IMG/VR virus record: IMGVR_UViG_3300025085_000013
Span: 1-64,000 of that record
DNA from: a virus
Strand: one strand, 5' to 3'
DNA: 64,000 bases
Shown: one piece after another, positions 54,345 through 63,475 of the stretch
Layout: each line of letters starts with the position of its first letter
Position numbering within the stretch: position 1 is the first letter of the stretch
Made by a program: the position numbers and the translations under genes
The notes under the pieces: generated by a model
The model's input: the letters and a program-made list of their open reading frames with translations, nothing else
The model's database searches: none
What the model was told of the DNA's origin: nothing

Positions 54345-57300
54345 TTATGATGGATCACTGATAAATACCTTATATGTAATATTGACTTCATCTAGCTCCA
54401 AAGTTCCACCTTTACTAGCTGCAAACCCCAAGAAAATCCTTGTAGTTGATGGATTAACGGGTACACTAATATTAAAGCTTGCTGTGCCACATAAGAATTT
54501 TCCAGCATTTACATCTTGGTCGTCAAAGACGGTAAATTGAGCATTAGAGAATGTTATACCATCATCAGGCCCTAAGCCAGTTAAGGCCATCATGTCATCG
54601 CCGGTTCCGCCGGTTGATGGAGGAATTATATCACCACATTCCCACGTCCACATTTTCACATGAAAATCACCAGTATTTGAAACACCTGTATTATTTGTAA
54701 AAACAGTGAAGTACACATTGTATTGTTTACTACCAGCTACAACCGATTCATTTGGTACTACACCACAGGTCATGGTTGTAGGTCTTGCTTGATCAGCCCT
54801 GGTAGGCCCATGAGCTCCCACAGATGTTATTTCACCAATTACTATACCGCCTGGGTAAGAACCTCCTTGTACCGTCCTAGCCCAAATCGAATCAGACCAA
54901 CCACCTAGGAGTGCCAATCCGCCACTAGAAGCCGCCGCATCACCTACCTGCCATCCAGCAGTATTGTAATTAGGAAGACCATCACTTACTACTATAGAAC
55001 TTTCAAATTGAGGAGCAATTGAAGTTCCGCTGCCTCCTGTTATACCTTGTGTACCTTGTGTACCAGTAGTACCTTGTACTCCTGTTATGTTATAAGATAT
55101 TGAATATGTATCACCTGCAGCAAATTGCCCGTCACCAGCAATATATTGAAGAGCGATTAAGAGGGAATTGGTACCGGAGGTTGGATTACCATTTACTAAA
55201 TAGATACCGAATTGTGACGGATCATCTACTTTATATAAAGCTATTTGATCACCTGAAGAGATTCCTGCTAACCAACCATCAACGACAGAGGCATTAGCAT
55301 CAGTTTTTGAAATATTTACAAGTGATGCTAATGATGGGTCATTATTAGAAATATTAAAATCATTATTTGCAGGTGCACCTGCACCGGAAGTTGAATTACA
55401 AATCCATCTTAAAGCATTTGCACCATCTACACCATTTACACCTACACCTTGAATACCTTGAATACCTTGGGTACCTTGAATACCTTGAATACCTTGTGTT
55501 CCTGCAGTACCTGGCTGACTAACACAATAAACTACTTCATCATCTCCACTAAAAGTTTGATTAGGTCCACTAACCCATACAACAGTATAAACTAAATTTC
55601 CTGTCGGTGTTGTCACTAGAGTTACTTCATAATTATCAGGATTAGAATAAGTACCATCAGAACTTTGGGAAAATGAAAGTATTGAGCCTACTACTGCCGC
55701 TTGATTATTACTAGAAGTTGGACTAATAAACACCTGTGTTACTAAATTAGCAGTTGCATTATTAACAGCGAATGTCCCAGGAGCGGTACCACCTATTGTA
55801 AATACCTCTCTATTTATTAGTTCACAACCTGGTCCAACTATTAGTGGACCTGCCTGGTATGTACATACAGTATAAACAGGGCTAGGATTATTAGCTAAAA
55901 GAAAAGCACCACTAATTATAGTAATATTATAAATTATACCATTAGAAGGTTGAAGGGCCGCAGGAATTTTACTGTCAACCCTAAGTATCATCTTATTAGC
56001 TGGTGTAGCTGGATCTTGTATAGTAATCGTAGCGTTTTCATTTAATGCATTATCTCCAATAAACTGACAACCTGAAGTATTACCGATGAATACCTGCGTT
56101 GGTGTTGAGTTATCAACTTGTACATATTGTTGTACAGTAGATGAAAATCCATTATTAAAAAACGCAGTAGGAGTAAAACACCCACCTTCTGCGCCGGTTG
56201 TTCCTTGTGTTCCTTGATCACCAGTTATACCTTGTGTTCCTTGTAAACCAGTGATACCTTGAATACCTTGAGTTCCAGTACCTTCAATACCTTGTAAACC
56301 TTGAGTTCCTTGTAAACCAGTGATACCTTGAATACCTTGAGTACCTTGAGTTCCTGTGCCTTCAATACCTTGAGTTCCTTGTAAACCTTGAATACCTTGT
56401 AAACCAGTTATACCTTGTGTTCCTTGTAAACCAGTGATACCTTGAATACCTTGAATTCCAGTTCCAGTTATACCTTGGGTTCCTTGTGTTCCTTGTAAAC
56501 CGGTTATACCTTGAATACCTTGAGTTCCTGTACCTTCAATACCTTGTGTACCTTGAGTTCCTTGTAAACCAGTGATACCTTGTAAACCAGTTATACCTTG
56601 TATACCGGTACCAGTTATACCTTGTGTTCCTTGTGTTCCTTGAATACCAGTGATACCTTGAATACCTTGAGTTCCAGTTCCAGTTATACCTTGGGTTCCT
56701 TGCGTTCCTTGTGCTGAAACACTACCTGCTATACCTTGTATACCTTGTAAACCAGTTATACCTTGAGTTCCAGTTATACCTTGTATACCGGTACCAGTTA
56801 TACCTTGTGTTCCTTGTGTTCCTTGAATACCAGTGATACCTTGAATGCCTTGTGTACCTGTACCTTCAATACCTTGTGTACCTTGAGTTCCTTGCAAACC
56901 AGTGATACCTTGAATACCTTGAGTTCCAGTTCCAGTTATACCTTGAGTTCCTTGTGTTCCTTGAGCCGAAACACTACCTGCTATACCTTGTATACCTTGT
57001 AAACCAATTATACCTTGAATACCCTGAGTTCCAGTTCCAGTTATACCTTGGGTTCCTTGTGTTCCTTGAGCCGAAACGCTACCTGCTATACCTTGTATAC
57101 CTTGTAAACCAGTTATACCCTGAGTTCCAGTTCCAGTAATACCTTGTGTACCTTGTGTTCCTTGAGCCGAAACGCTACCTGCTATACCTTGTATACCTTG
57201 TAAACCAGTTATACCTTGTGCACCTGTACATCCAGCGGTATCAAATCTAACTTCATATACATGATCCAGTGTTCCAATACCACTTGGGCCAGCAAGAAAA

Positions 57301-59282
57301 GTAACAGTTAATTCTCTAAATGTTGTAGAAGAAGAGAGGGCATTAGCATCTACTTCCCATTGCCATTCATCACCGGTTGCCGGATCTTCAATATGCATAA
57401 TTGATCCAGGACAAACATACTCCAAGTATCCTCCTCTATTTATACCATTAGAACCTGTCGTACCCCAGTCTGTTGTATTTAATTCAAAGAAAGTAACATT
57501 ACTAAAATTTGTAGTACTATTTCCAATAAATTCACCAGATGTTGGATCAGCTACACCGGTTGTTGTATTTCTTAAATACCAATTACCTAAATAACCAATA
57601 CCTCCTGTTATACCTTGAATACCTTGTGTACCAAATGTACCTTGTGCGCCTTGCGCGCCAGTTCCTGTAATACCTTGGATACCTTGAATACCTTGAGTAC
57701 CTGCACCAGTAATACCTTGAGTACCTTGGGAACCTGTTATACCTTGTGAACCTATTATACCTTGTGTTCCTTGAGTTCCTTGCGCACCTTTATCTCCTGT
57801 TACAACAAATGATATTAATATGTCTTCATCCATAGTAAATGGTGCAGTTTCAGTAAATGCAACAGGTACTATTTCTAATTCCCACCATGTACCTGGAGCA
57901 GAAGGTCTGTCATATACTTCAGTTATTTGCCAAAGTATAAATTCATTTGAATCAGCCTTTGATGATATCCTAACATGCCCTTTAGGTATAGAAGTACTTG
58001 ATTTTATTGTGTTTAAGAATGTAGATATGTCAGTTCCAGTAACACCATTATCATTTATAGACATAATGGTAGCTAGGCTTTGGTTTGCTGTATTTAAAGA
58101 AGCATAACTAAATCCAGGATCGTCAACTACTAATGTTGTATTAAATTGATAATCAAAAGTAGCACCACCAAAAGTACCATCGGCTCCTGTTACACCTTGA
58201 ATACCTTGTGTACCTTGAATACCTGTAATACCTTGAGTTCCTGCACCTGTAATACCTTGGATACCTTGAATACCTTGAGTTCCTGCACCTGTAATACCTT
58301 GAATACCTTGAATACCTTGAATACCTTGTGTACCTGCGCCTGTAATACCTTGGATACCTTGAATACCTTGAACACCTTGTGTTCCTGTAATACCTTGAAC
58401 GCCTTGTAAACCTTGAATACCTTGTAAACCTTGAATACCTTGAATACCTTGCGTACCTTGTGTACCTTGTGCTCCAGTTAGACCAGCAGAACTAGGTGCA
58501 ATGTTTATCCAATTATTACCATCCCATTGTAAAAGATCAGCATTCTGTACATTAGTTATTGCAACATCATCCAAATAATCAATAAGAGGCTGCCCACTAT
58601 TTAAATTCTGTAATTCAAGAGCACCTTCATCAAAATTATAAACTACGTTATTGTTTGCAGCATCCAATTGGATTTCTAACACTTCACCAGTACCGGTAAC
58701 ATTAGTTACGTTAAGCCCTCTGAATGTTAAATCTTGGCCGCTCATCCCAGCAAATAAATCTTGGCCACCTATTCCTATATTTAAACCTTGATTTACCTCG
58801 CCTGCATTACCATTATTTATTATCTTAATTGCCTTAACTGTATTGTCATATTGAAAACTAATACCTGGGCCTGCTATTAATCTAAGAGTATCATTATCAG
58901 TTGTAGACGCTAATGTAAAATCGAGACCTGCTGCGAGGGCTGGTGTTGGGCCAGTATAATTAACTAATACTTTACCATACCCATTTGATCCACTTACTGT
59001 TATATCACCAGTACCTATACCTCCGATGATATCCCATTCATTAGTATCAAACGAGCCTTGTGTTGTTCTTTTATTAGCTCTCCACCAAGTTAAGGTTTCT
59101 TCCGGAGTCCCAGTAGCACTAACAACTTCAACTGGGTGATATACTACATGCCCGGTATCGTAAGACCTGTTATCTACCCATGGGTTTGCTACTGCCTTGA
59201 AGTTTTCATCTACCTCTCCGTTAAAAAGTTCTCTTTGAACCTCAGTTCTGTAGATGATGTATTCTTTTAGATTGAATGCCAT
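54345..59282 (-). CDS. Giant collagen-like tail fibre protein, 1645 aa
   Basis: An N-terminal non-collagen region (1-~265) starts MAFNLKEYIIYRTEVQRELF, has WVDNRSYDTGHVVYHP, and beta segments. Collagen-like Gly-X-Y blocks follow near 265-365, 500-560, 685-1037, 1260-1280 and 1397-1417, separated by globular beta domains of 100-220 residues that share a theme (IMHIEDPATGDEWQWEVDAN; ATITIQDPATPANKMILRVD). The large block contains four copies of GLQGIQGIAGSVSAQGTQG. The collagen uses Thr, Gln, Ile, Leu and almost no Pro. The C-terminal ~230 residues form the likely receptor tip. Each domain might trimerise through the collagen triple helix. Confidence 0.85.
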   Translation of the reverse strand: MAFNLKEYIIYRTEVQRELFNGEVDENFKAVANPWVDNRSYDTGHVVYHPVEVVSATGTPEETLTWWRANKRTTQGSFDTNEWDIIGGIGTGDITVSGSNGYGKVLVNYTGPTPALAAGLDFTLASTTDNDTLRLIAGPGISFQYDNTVKAIKIINNGNAGEVNQGLNIGIGGQDLFAGMSGQDLTFRGLNVTNVTGTGEVLEIQLDAANNNVVYNFDEGALELQNLNSGQPLIDYLDDVAITNVQNADLLQWDGNNWINIAPSSAGLTGAQGTQGTQGIQGIQGLQGIQGLQGVQGITGTQGVQGIQGIQGITGAGTQGIQGIQGIQGITGAGTQGIQGIQGITGAGTQGITGIQGTQGIQGVTGADGTFGGATFDYQFNTTLVVDDPGFSYASLNTANQSLATIMSINDNGVTGTDISTFLNTIKSSTSIPKGHVRISSKADSNEFILWQITEVYDRPSAPGTWWELEIVPVAFTETAPFTMDEDILISFVVTGDKGAQGTQGTQGIIGSQGITGSQGTQGITGAGTQGIQGIQGITGTGAQGAQGTFGTQGIQGITGGIGYLGNWYLRNTTTGVADPTSGEFIGNSTTNFSNVTFFELNTTDWGTTGSNGINRGGYLEYVCPGSIMHIEDPATGDEWQWEVDANALSSSTTFRELTVTFLAGPSGIGTLDHVYEVRFDTAGCTGAQGITGLQGIQGIAGSVSAQGTQGTQGITGTGTQGITGLQGIQGIAGSVSAQGTQGTQGITGTGTQGIQGIIGLQGIQGIAGSVSAQGTQGTQGITGTGTQGIQGITGLQGTQGTQGIEGTGTQGIQGITGIQGTQGTQGITGTGIQGITGTQGITGLQGIQGIAGSVSAQGTQGTQGITGTGTQGIQGITGIQGTQGTQGITGTGIQGITGLQGITGLQGTQGTQGIEGTGTQGIQGITGLQGTQGTQGITGTGIQGIQGITGLQGTQGITGLQGIQGLQGTQGIEGTGTQGTQGIQGITGLQGTQGLQGIEGTGTQGIQGITGLQGTQGITGDQGTQGTTGAEGGCFTPTAFFNNGFSSTVQQYVQVDNSTPTQVFIGNTSGCQFIGDNALNENATITIQDPATPANKMILRVDSKIPAALQPSNGIIYNITIISGAFLLANNPSPVYTVCTYQAGPLIVGPGCELINREVFTIGGTAPGTFAVNNATANLVTQVFISPTSSNNQAAVVGSILSFSQSSDGTYSNPDNYEVTLVTTPTGNLVYTVVWVSGPNQTFSGDDEVVYCVSQPGTAGTQGIQGIQGTQGIQGIQGVGVNGVDGANALRWICNSTSGAGAPANNDFNISNNDPSLASLVNISKTDANASVVDGWLAGISSGDQIALYKVDDPSQFGIYLVNGNPTSGTNSLLIALQYIAGDGQFAAGDTYSISYNITGVQGTTGTQGTQGITGGSGTSIAPQFESSIVVSDGLPNYNTAGWQVGDAAASSGGLALLGGWSDSIWARTVQGGSYPGGIVIGEITSVGAHGPTRADQARPTTMTCGVVPNESVVAGSKQYNVYFTVFTNNTGVSNTGDFHVKMWTWECGDIIPPSTGGTGDDMMALTGLGPDDGITFSNAQFTVFDDQDVNAGKFLCGTASFNISVPVNPSTTRIFLGFAASKGGTLELDEVNITYKVFISDPS
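56170..57230 (-). repeat. Long collagen-encoding repeat block of the giant fibre
   Basis: About 350 codons of Gly-X-Y with regular two-residue steps (GT or GA before GTQ) and four SVSAQ interruptions near 56,715, 56,965, 57,065 and 57,165. DNA words are nearly the same as those at 1-720. Smaller blocks of the same kind lie at about 55030-55090, 55440-55500, 57600-57790 and 58185-58490. Confidence 0.85.
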
Positions 59283-59296
59283 TTAATCTTATCTTT

Positions 59297-59308
59297 TTTT
59301 ATTTATTC
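59297..59308 (-). promoter_or_regulatory. Putative late-promoter box before the giant fibre
   Basis: Minus strand GAATAAATAAAA; the upstream gene's last codons (GAA TAA) form part of it, about 15 nt before the fibre start. Confidence 0.4.
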
Positions 59309-59884
59309 AGGTGGTTCATTAATAATAGTAGCATCATCATAAGGAAATTCATCAGTATCTTTTCTTGATGTAAACACCTCTCTTAATTGATTTAAATACC
59401 ATGTCCCTTGTGACCAACCAGGCACTGCATAACACGGTGAGTAAATACCTAATGTATATATTCTATAAATTTCATCCCAATATTTTCTATACTCTTTCAC
59501 TGCTTTGTTAATAAATGAAACTTGTCTATCTACGAGAACTGAACGTTGTGAATTTCTTTGAATATCAAAAGAAGACCCGGTAGTCAATGTAAAATTACCT
59601 GTTAAATCGGATGCTCTATATTCAGTTGTAAATTCATATAGTTCACTTGCTCCTAGGAATAATTGTATAGAAACAATATCACCTATAAAACAAGGATCAA
59701 ATGGGACATAATTATTCTGATAGAATAATTCCATTTCTTCAATACTGTTAAAATCCGTAAATTCAGTTTTTTGATTTACTTGGTCATAAAATCCTACACG
59801 GATTTTAGACACATCTATTTTGTACTTTTTTAAGTAGACAAAAAAATCAAGAGATAGTTTAAATGTTAATGCTTCAACGACCAA
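59303..59884 (-). CDS. Virion structural protein, unknown, 193 aa (TTG start)
   Basis: There is no ATG in frame before residue ~46 and an in-frame stop sits just upstream, so the start is TTG at 59884 (or the ATA before it). The protein has LSLDFFVYLKKYKIDVSKIR at the N-terminus, a middle IVSIQLFLGASELYEFTTEY, and a helical C-terminus RQVSFINKAVKEYRKYWDEI. It is followed at 59303 by the giant fibre and is probably its partner or a tail protein. Confidence 0.65.
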   Translation of the reverse strand: MVVEALTFKLSLDFFVYLKKYKIDVSKIRVGFYDQVNQKTEFTDFNSIEEMELFYQNNYVPFDPCFIGDIVSIQLFLGASELYEFTTEYRASDLTGNFTLTTGSSFDIQRNSQRSVLVDRQVSFINKAVKEYRKYWDEIYRIYTLGIYSPCYAVPGWSQGTWYLNQLREVFTSRKDTDEFPYDDATIINEPPE

Positions 59885-59902
59885 AAGTATGTACTATTTT
59901 TT

Positions 59903-59912
59903 GTATATATTC
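59903..59912 (-). promoter_or_regulatory. Putative late-promoter box
   Basis: Minus strand GAATATATAC lies between the deaminase stop and the TTG start of the 193-aa gene. Confidence 0.4.
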
Positions 59913-60384
59913 AGTCCTTTATAGAGTGGTAGTCATTTACTAGGTTAGAAATTTTACCATAGGTCACATTACATTCACTAAATATTTTAAGATGAGACAT
60001 GTCTCTGTAGTCTTGTATCCAATAAACATGCTTAAATCCAGCATTAACTAAAATTTTAGTGCACATTTTACAAGGGGAGAGTGTTAAGAGTATTATGTAA
60101 TTTTGTGGATCATATTCTTGAAACTTGGCAATCATATTTACCTCAGCATGAATAAATCCACTTTCACCAGGTGTTAAAGAATCTTCTTCTGTTCCAGTAT
60201 TTTTATTTGTACCAGCCCCACTATAAGATCCATTATACCCAAAGCTTGCTATTTTACTAAAGTCTTTTTTTAAGGCCATGCAACCAACCTTAGTAGTAGA
60301 AGAATTCGAAAGATCTCTAATACTTAACAAAATATTAGTAAATGCTTTTAGCTTTATTTGAAGTCGCTGAAGTTTGGAATCCAT
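59911..60384 (-). CDS. dCMP deaminase-type zinc deaminase
   Basis: 157 residues with the cytidine-deaminase zinc site: His79-Ala-Glu81 (GFIHAEVN) and Pro104-Cys105-x-x-Cys108 (LSPCKMC). T4-like phages use dCMP deaminase to make dUMP for dTTP synthesis; the sequence is somewhat shorter than T4's (193). A tRNA/free-base deaminase relative is less likely. It overlaps the HAD gene by 31 nt. Confidence 0.82.
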   Translation of the reverse strand: MDSKLQRLQIKLKAFTNILLSIRDLSNSSTTKVGCMALKKDFSKIASFGYNGSYSGAGTNKNTGTEEDSLTPGESGFIHAEVNMIAKFQEYDPQNYIILLTLSPCKMCTKILVNAGFKHVYWIQDYRDMSHLKIFSECNVTYGKISNLVNDYHSIKD

Positions 60385-60944
60385 TTTTGTTTTATTAAAG
60401 TCGCCTTCATTTTTACCTCAGGTAAATCTTTATTAAGACTGTTTGCAATTTTTATATTTTCTTTATCATCATCAAAGAATTTAAAATTCCTAAATCCCAT
60501 TTGCACAAATTTCATAAAGGCATCTTTTTTCTTCTGTGCAGTAGAACCAGTAAACCCTAACGAAGGATCATTAATTGCAAAGATAAAATCAGGATTAACA
60601 TCAACACCGTTATGCATTAAAAAATCATAGATAAGTTTTGAATCGTCTCTCGCAGTAATAATACCTACAGCAGTACCTTTTGAAATTGTTCTTTTAAGAA
60701 TGTTAAAAACCCAATCAATTATTTTACCAGCCTTAAGAATTTCTAAATCCCTAAAGTCATTAAAATCAAACTTATCATGCGGCTTGGTTTTAAATGTATT
60801 AAATTCTTGTGGCGTAAGATCTATTTCATATCCTGTTTTTGGATTAAAAACTCTAATCTTACTTTTGGTTACAATCAAAGTATCATCAACATCAAAGACA
60901 GTTATATCTTTCCCCCACTTTCTATACTTCTCAAATAATTCCAT
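60354..60944 (-). CDS. HAD-superfamily phosphatase (possible polynucleotide 3'-phosphatase-like)
   Basis: HAD motif I is ITVFDVDDTLIVT, motif II GIITARDD, and motif IV FKFFDDDKENIK; the LTPQEFNTFK segment and KIIDWVFNILKR follow family habit. T4-like phages use HAD phosphatases related to the 3'-phosphatase half of polynucleotide kinase for nucleic-acid repair. I chose ATG at 60944 because the HAD motif then begins 18 residues in and a 13-nt hairpin (60974-60986, TCACC-ACA-GGTGA) lies upstream. An ATG at 61004 overlapping the ligase stop (TAATG) would add 20 residues and is also possible. Confidence 0.8.
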   Translation of the reverse strand: MELFEKYRKWGKDITVFDVDDTLIVTKSKIRVFNPKTGYEIDLTPQEFNTFKTKPHDKFDFNDFRDLEILKAGKIIDWVFNILKRTISKGTAVGIITARDDSKLIYDFLMHNGVDVNPDFIFAINDPSLGFTGSTAQKKKDAFMKFVQMGFRNFKFFDDDKENIKIANSLNKDLPEVKMKATLIKQKWIPNFSDFK

Positions 60945-61003
60945 ACAATATATATTGGTTACTTTCTGTTGCATCACCACAGGTGAGATATGAAATGGAT
61001 ACA

Positions 61004-62326
61004 TTAACAATTTCTTCCATTTTCATATATATGTTTTACTACCGGGAATCTTAATGAATATCCACCATTCTGATTTTGACTTTCTTCAAAATATTGAACA
61101 GTTACAGTTTTACCAATTAGTTCATTATGATTATTAAGGTAATGTTCTCTTTGTTCTTTAGAGAATCCAGATCCAACACTTACTTTATTACCTTTATGTT
61201 CAATTATAATATTACTTAAACCTTCTTTCTCAACTTGTTTTCCATTTTCTGTCCATCGCATTGTACCGTTTATACATTCTAAAATTGTATATTCAGCATC
61301 ATGGAATTTTTTAACTTTTAAAAGATTATGACTTCTTTTACCTTCATAGCCAATATTCTTTCTAACCATGATTCCTTCAAACCCAGCCTCTTCGGCTTCT
61401 TTTGCCATTTCAGTAAATTGTTCTTCGGTAGTTAATTGTTCTTGTGGTAAGAATTCTAACATAGAAGATTTAATTTCTTCCGGTAAAATATCATAACCAT
61501 TCTTAAGTCTTTCAGTAAGAGGAGTAGTTCCAACCTTATCATCAAATTCATCTAAGGTTAAAAAATCAAATACAAAGAATTTAGGATTTTCAATTTGATG
61601 ATCCTTCTTTCTAATTTGTTTCATAATTCCTTGGAAGTCTTCATTACCATCTTTATCTACCATACAGATTTCTCCATCTAAAATAAAGTCTCCACCTATT
61701 TTAGAAATTTCATTTTCTAAATTACCTAAGGTAGTAAATTCTTTACCGTTCCTTGAAAAGAATGTTACAGTATTCATTTCTTTTCTACAGATACATCTTA
61801 CACCATCCAATTTTCTGGATCCGTACCATTCTCCACTTTGAAAATCTACTCTCTTAGGATTATATGCATTTGCTAAAGCGACTTTAAATGTTGGAATTAA
61901 ATCTGGGTGGACTGCCTTATTGATAGAGGTAGTACCACATCCCATATTAAGGTCTCGGTTTAGCATATAGTAAATAATATCTTCCCATTGTTTATTCTCT
62001 AGGACGAATCTATTTACATTTGCAATTGCAGTATGACCAGTGCATACCCTATTTCTTAAATCATCCAATAAGGTAAAGATACTACCGTATGTATTTGGGT
62101 GACCTAGTAAATCTGAATTCTTTTTACAATTCTTAGGAGTTACATTATACTTAAAATAAGGATTGTAGGTATAGAAGAAAACTTTCTGTAAGAATTCTCT
62201 ATCAGAATTTTCATCAGAGTTATCAGCATACTTTTTAAGAGTTGCAATTTTATGATTACCTGAAGAGGAAGATCGCATTTCATCCAAGAAGGATTGTAGA
62301 TAAGTAAGGTTTGTGTATTCAGTCAT
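61004..62326 (-). CDS. ATP-dependent DNA ligase (T4 gp30-type)
   Basis: 440 residues; T4 gp30 is 487. Motif I is SRKLDGVR with Lys172; motif III FILDGEI (215-221); IIIa FFVFDFL; motif IV FEGIMVRK; motif V LLKVKKF; then an OB-fold domain (NIIIEHKGNKVSVGSGF, VTVQYFEE). It seals nicks in replication and recombination. The start is preceded by a short AT-rich gap with a 19-nt hairpin. Confidence 0.94.
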   Translation of the reverse strand: MTEYTNLTYLQSFLDEMRSSSSGNHKIATLKKYADNSDENSDREFLQKVFFYTYNPYFKYNVTPKNCKKNSDLLGHPNTYGSIFTLLDDLRNRVCTGHTAIANVNRFVLENKQWEDIIYYMLNRDLNMGCGTTSINKAVHPDLIPTFKVALANAYNPKRVDFQSGEWYGSRKLDGVRCICRKEMNTVTFFSRNGKEFTTLGNLENEISKIGGDFILDGEICMVDKDGNEDFQGIMKQIRKKDHQIENPKFFVFDFLTLDEFDDKVGTTPLTERLKNGYDILPEEIKSSMLEFLPQEQLTTEEQFTEMAKEAEEAGFEGIMVRKNIGYEGKRSHNLLKVKKFHDAEYTILECINGTMRWTENGKQVEKEGLSNIIIEHKGNKVSVGSGFSKEQREHYLNNHNELIGKTVTVQYFEESQNQNGGYSLRFPVVKHIYENGRNC

Positions 62327-62340
62327 ATTCCGTTTATTTA

Positions 62341-62359
62341 ATTATATTATAAATATAAT
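62341..62359. repeat. AT-only inverted repeat upstream of DNA ligase
   Basis: Plus strand ATTATATT-ATA-AATATAAT, a perfect 8-bp stem with 3-nt loop, about 15 nt before the ligase start. The stem is weak; possibly a regulatory or promoter element. Confidence 0.5.
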
Positions 62360-62409
62360 AAAAATAATTGGGAATTGAAAATTTTGAAGCAGTTATTTTC
62401 AAAAAGTTA

Positions 62410-62661
62410 TTAACAATTTTTCAATTTGTCCTGTATCTCTTTAAGCTTTGCGCATTTTTCAAAATCCTCCCTTTCTTCAAAATGTAGTAAGATTTTGTCT
62501 AAACTTTTAACTCTATGCTTTGCAGTTTTTTCATCATATTGTAAAACCTGGTCTGGAAACATTATAATTGTATTATAACATAAATTCATATATTGATCCC
62601 AGCTCTGATTTTCTAACTGATCCAATAATGACTTCATAAATTCTTCGTCATTAATATCCAT
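62410..62661 (-). CDS. Small protein with UVR-like motif
   Basis: 83 residues, helical, ending in KILLHFEEREDFEKCAKLKE, which resembles the UVR motif of UvrB/UvrC and ClpC that mediates helix-hairpin interactions. It starts 11 nt inside the DnaJ gene end. A protein-binding adaptor is the most one can suggest. Confidence 0.6.
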   Translation of the reverse strand: MDINDEEFMKSLLDQLENQSWDQYMNLCYNTIIMFPDQVLQYDEKTAKHRVKSLDKILLHFEEREDFEKCAKLKEIQDKLKNC

Positions 62662-63475
62662 CTTGTATATCTTTCATTTTTTTAACCAATGCTTCTTGTT
62701 CCTCAGATAATTGTTTAGGTAAATCTACTAGTATATTTACGAAAAAGTCACCTAAGATATTAGGATTATTATAAGCAGGAAATCCTTTACCTTTTATTCT
62801 AAGCATAGTACCGTTCTTAACACACTTAGGAATATTATAACTTATTGTTTTATCAAATACTTTTACTTCTCCCTTACCTCCAAGTAAAGCATCATATAAA
62901 CTTATATGCTTAATTGTATGCAAACCTTTTTGGTCCAAATAAAAATTAGGATCATCTTGTACTAATACAGTTAAAATAAGATCACCGCTTTGGTTTTCGG
63001 TCATGCCTCTTTGACCTAATCCTTTTAATCTCATTCTCTGCCCTGGCTTTACACCGCTTTTAATATCAACACTCACAACTCTTGTACCTACTCTTATTTC
63101 CCTACTACATCCAAAATAAGCTTCTTCTAAAGTAATGTAAACTTGTGCAGTAATATTACCACCTCTAGTATTAAATCCATATCTTTGGTTAAACATATTA
63201 GTAAAACCTGGATCATTTCCTGTTTTTATAAAGTCTTCAAAGAAACCTTCTTCAAATTTACCGAATGGGTTATTTGCAGCTTGATCATATTGTGATCTCT
63301 TTGTAGAATTACTTAAAGTTTCATATGCATCTGCAATTTCTTTAAACTTTTCTTCATTACCTTTAGACTTATCAGGGTGATATTCTTTGGCTAATTTTCT
63401 ATAAGCTTTTTTAATATCATTAGCAGTGGATGTTTTATCAACACCTAATATTTTGTAAGGGTCTTTCATTTCCAA
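62651..63475 (-). CDS. DnaJ/CbpA-type J-domain co-chaperone
   Basis: 274 residues. J-domain at 4-70 with His33-Pro34-Asp35 (KEYHPDKSKG) and DAYETLSN; a short Gly/Phe region; then C-terminal substrate-binding domains I/II (LEEAYFGCSREIRVGTR, MRLKGLGQRG, FLPAY-like FPAYNNPNILGDFFVN). There is no Cys-rich zinc domain, as in CbpA. It stimulates DnaK; a phage version probably assists virion folding or replication-complex remodelling. It overlaps the upstream gene by 10 nt. Confidence 0.9.
   Translation of the reverse strand: MEMKDPYKILGVDKTSTANDIKKAYRKLAKEYHPDKSKGNEEKFKEIADAYETLSNSTKRSQYDQAANNPFGKFEEGFFEDFIKTGNDPGFTNMFNQRYGFNTRGGNITAQVYITLEEAYFGCSREIRVGTRVVSVDIKSGVKPGQRMRLKGLGQRGMTENQSGDLILTVLVQDDPNFYLDQKGLHTIKHISLYDALLGGKGEVKVFDKTISYNIPKCVKNGTMLRIKGKGFPAYNNPNILGDFFVNILVDLPKQLSEEQEALVKKMKDIQDGY

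Noticed and set aside
60944-61010. Longer HAD-phosphatase start (TTG 61010 or ATG 61004)
   Set aside because: The extra residues do not look conserved and include a 13-nt hairpin; the ATG at 60944 gives a typical HAD N-terminus. The TAATG overlap at 61004 keeps the alternative open.
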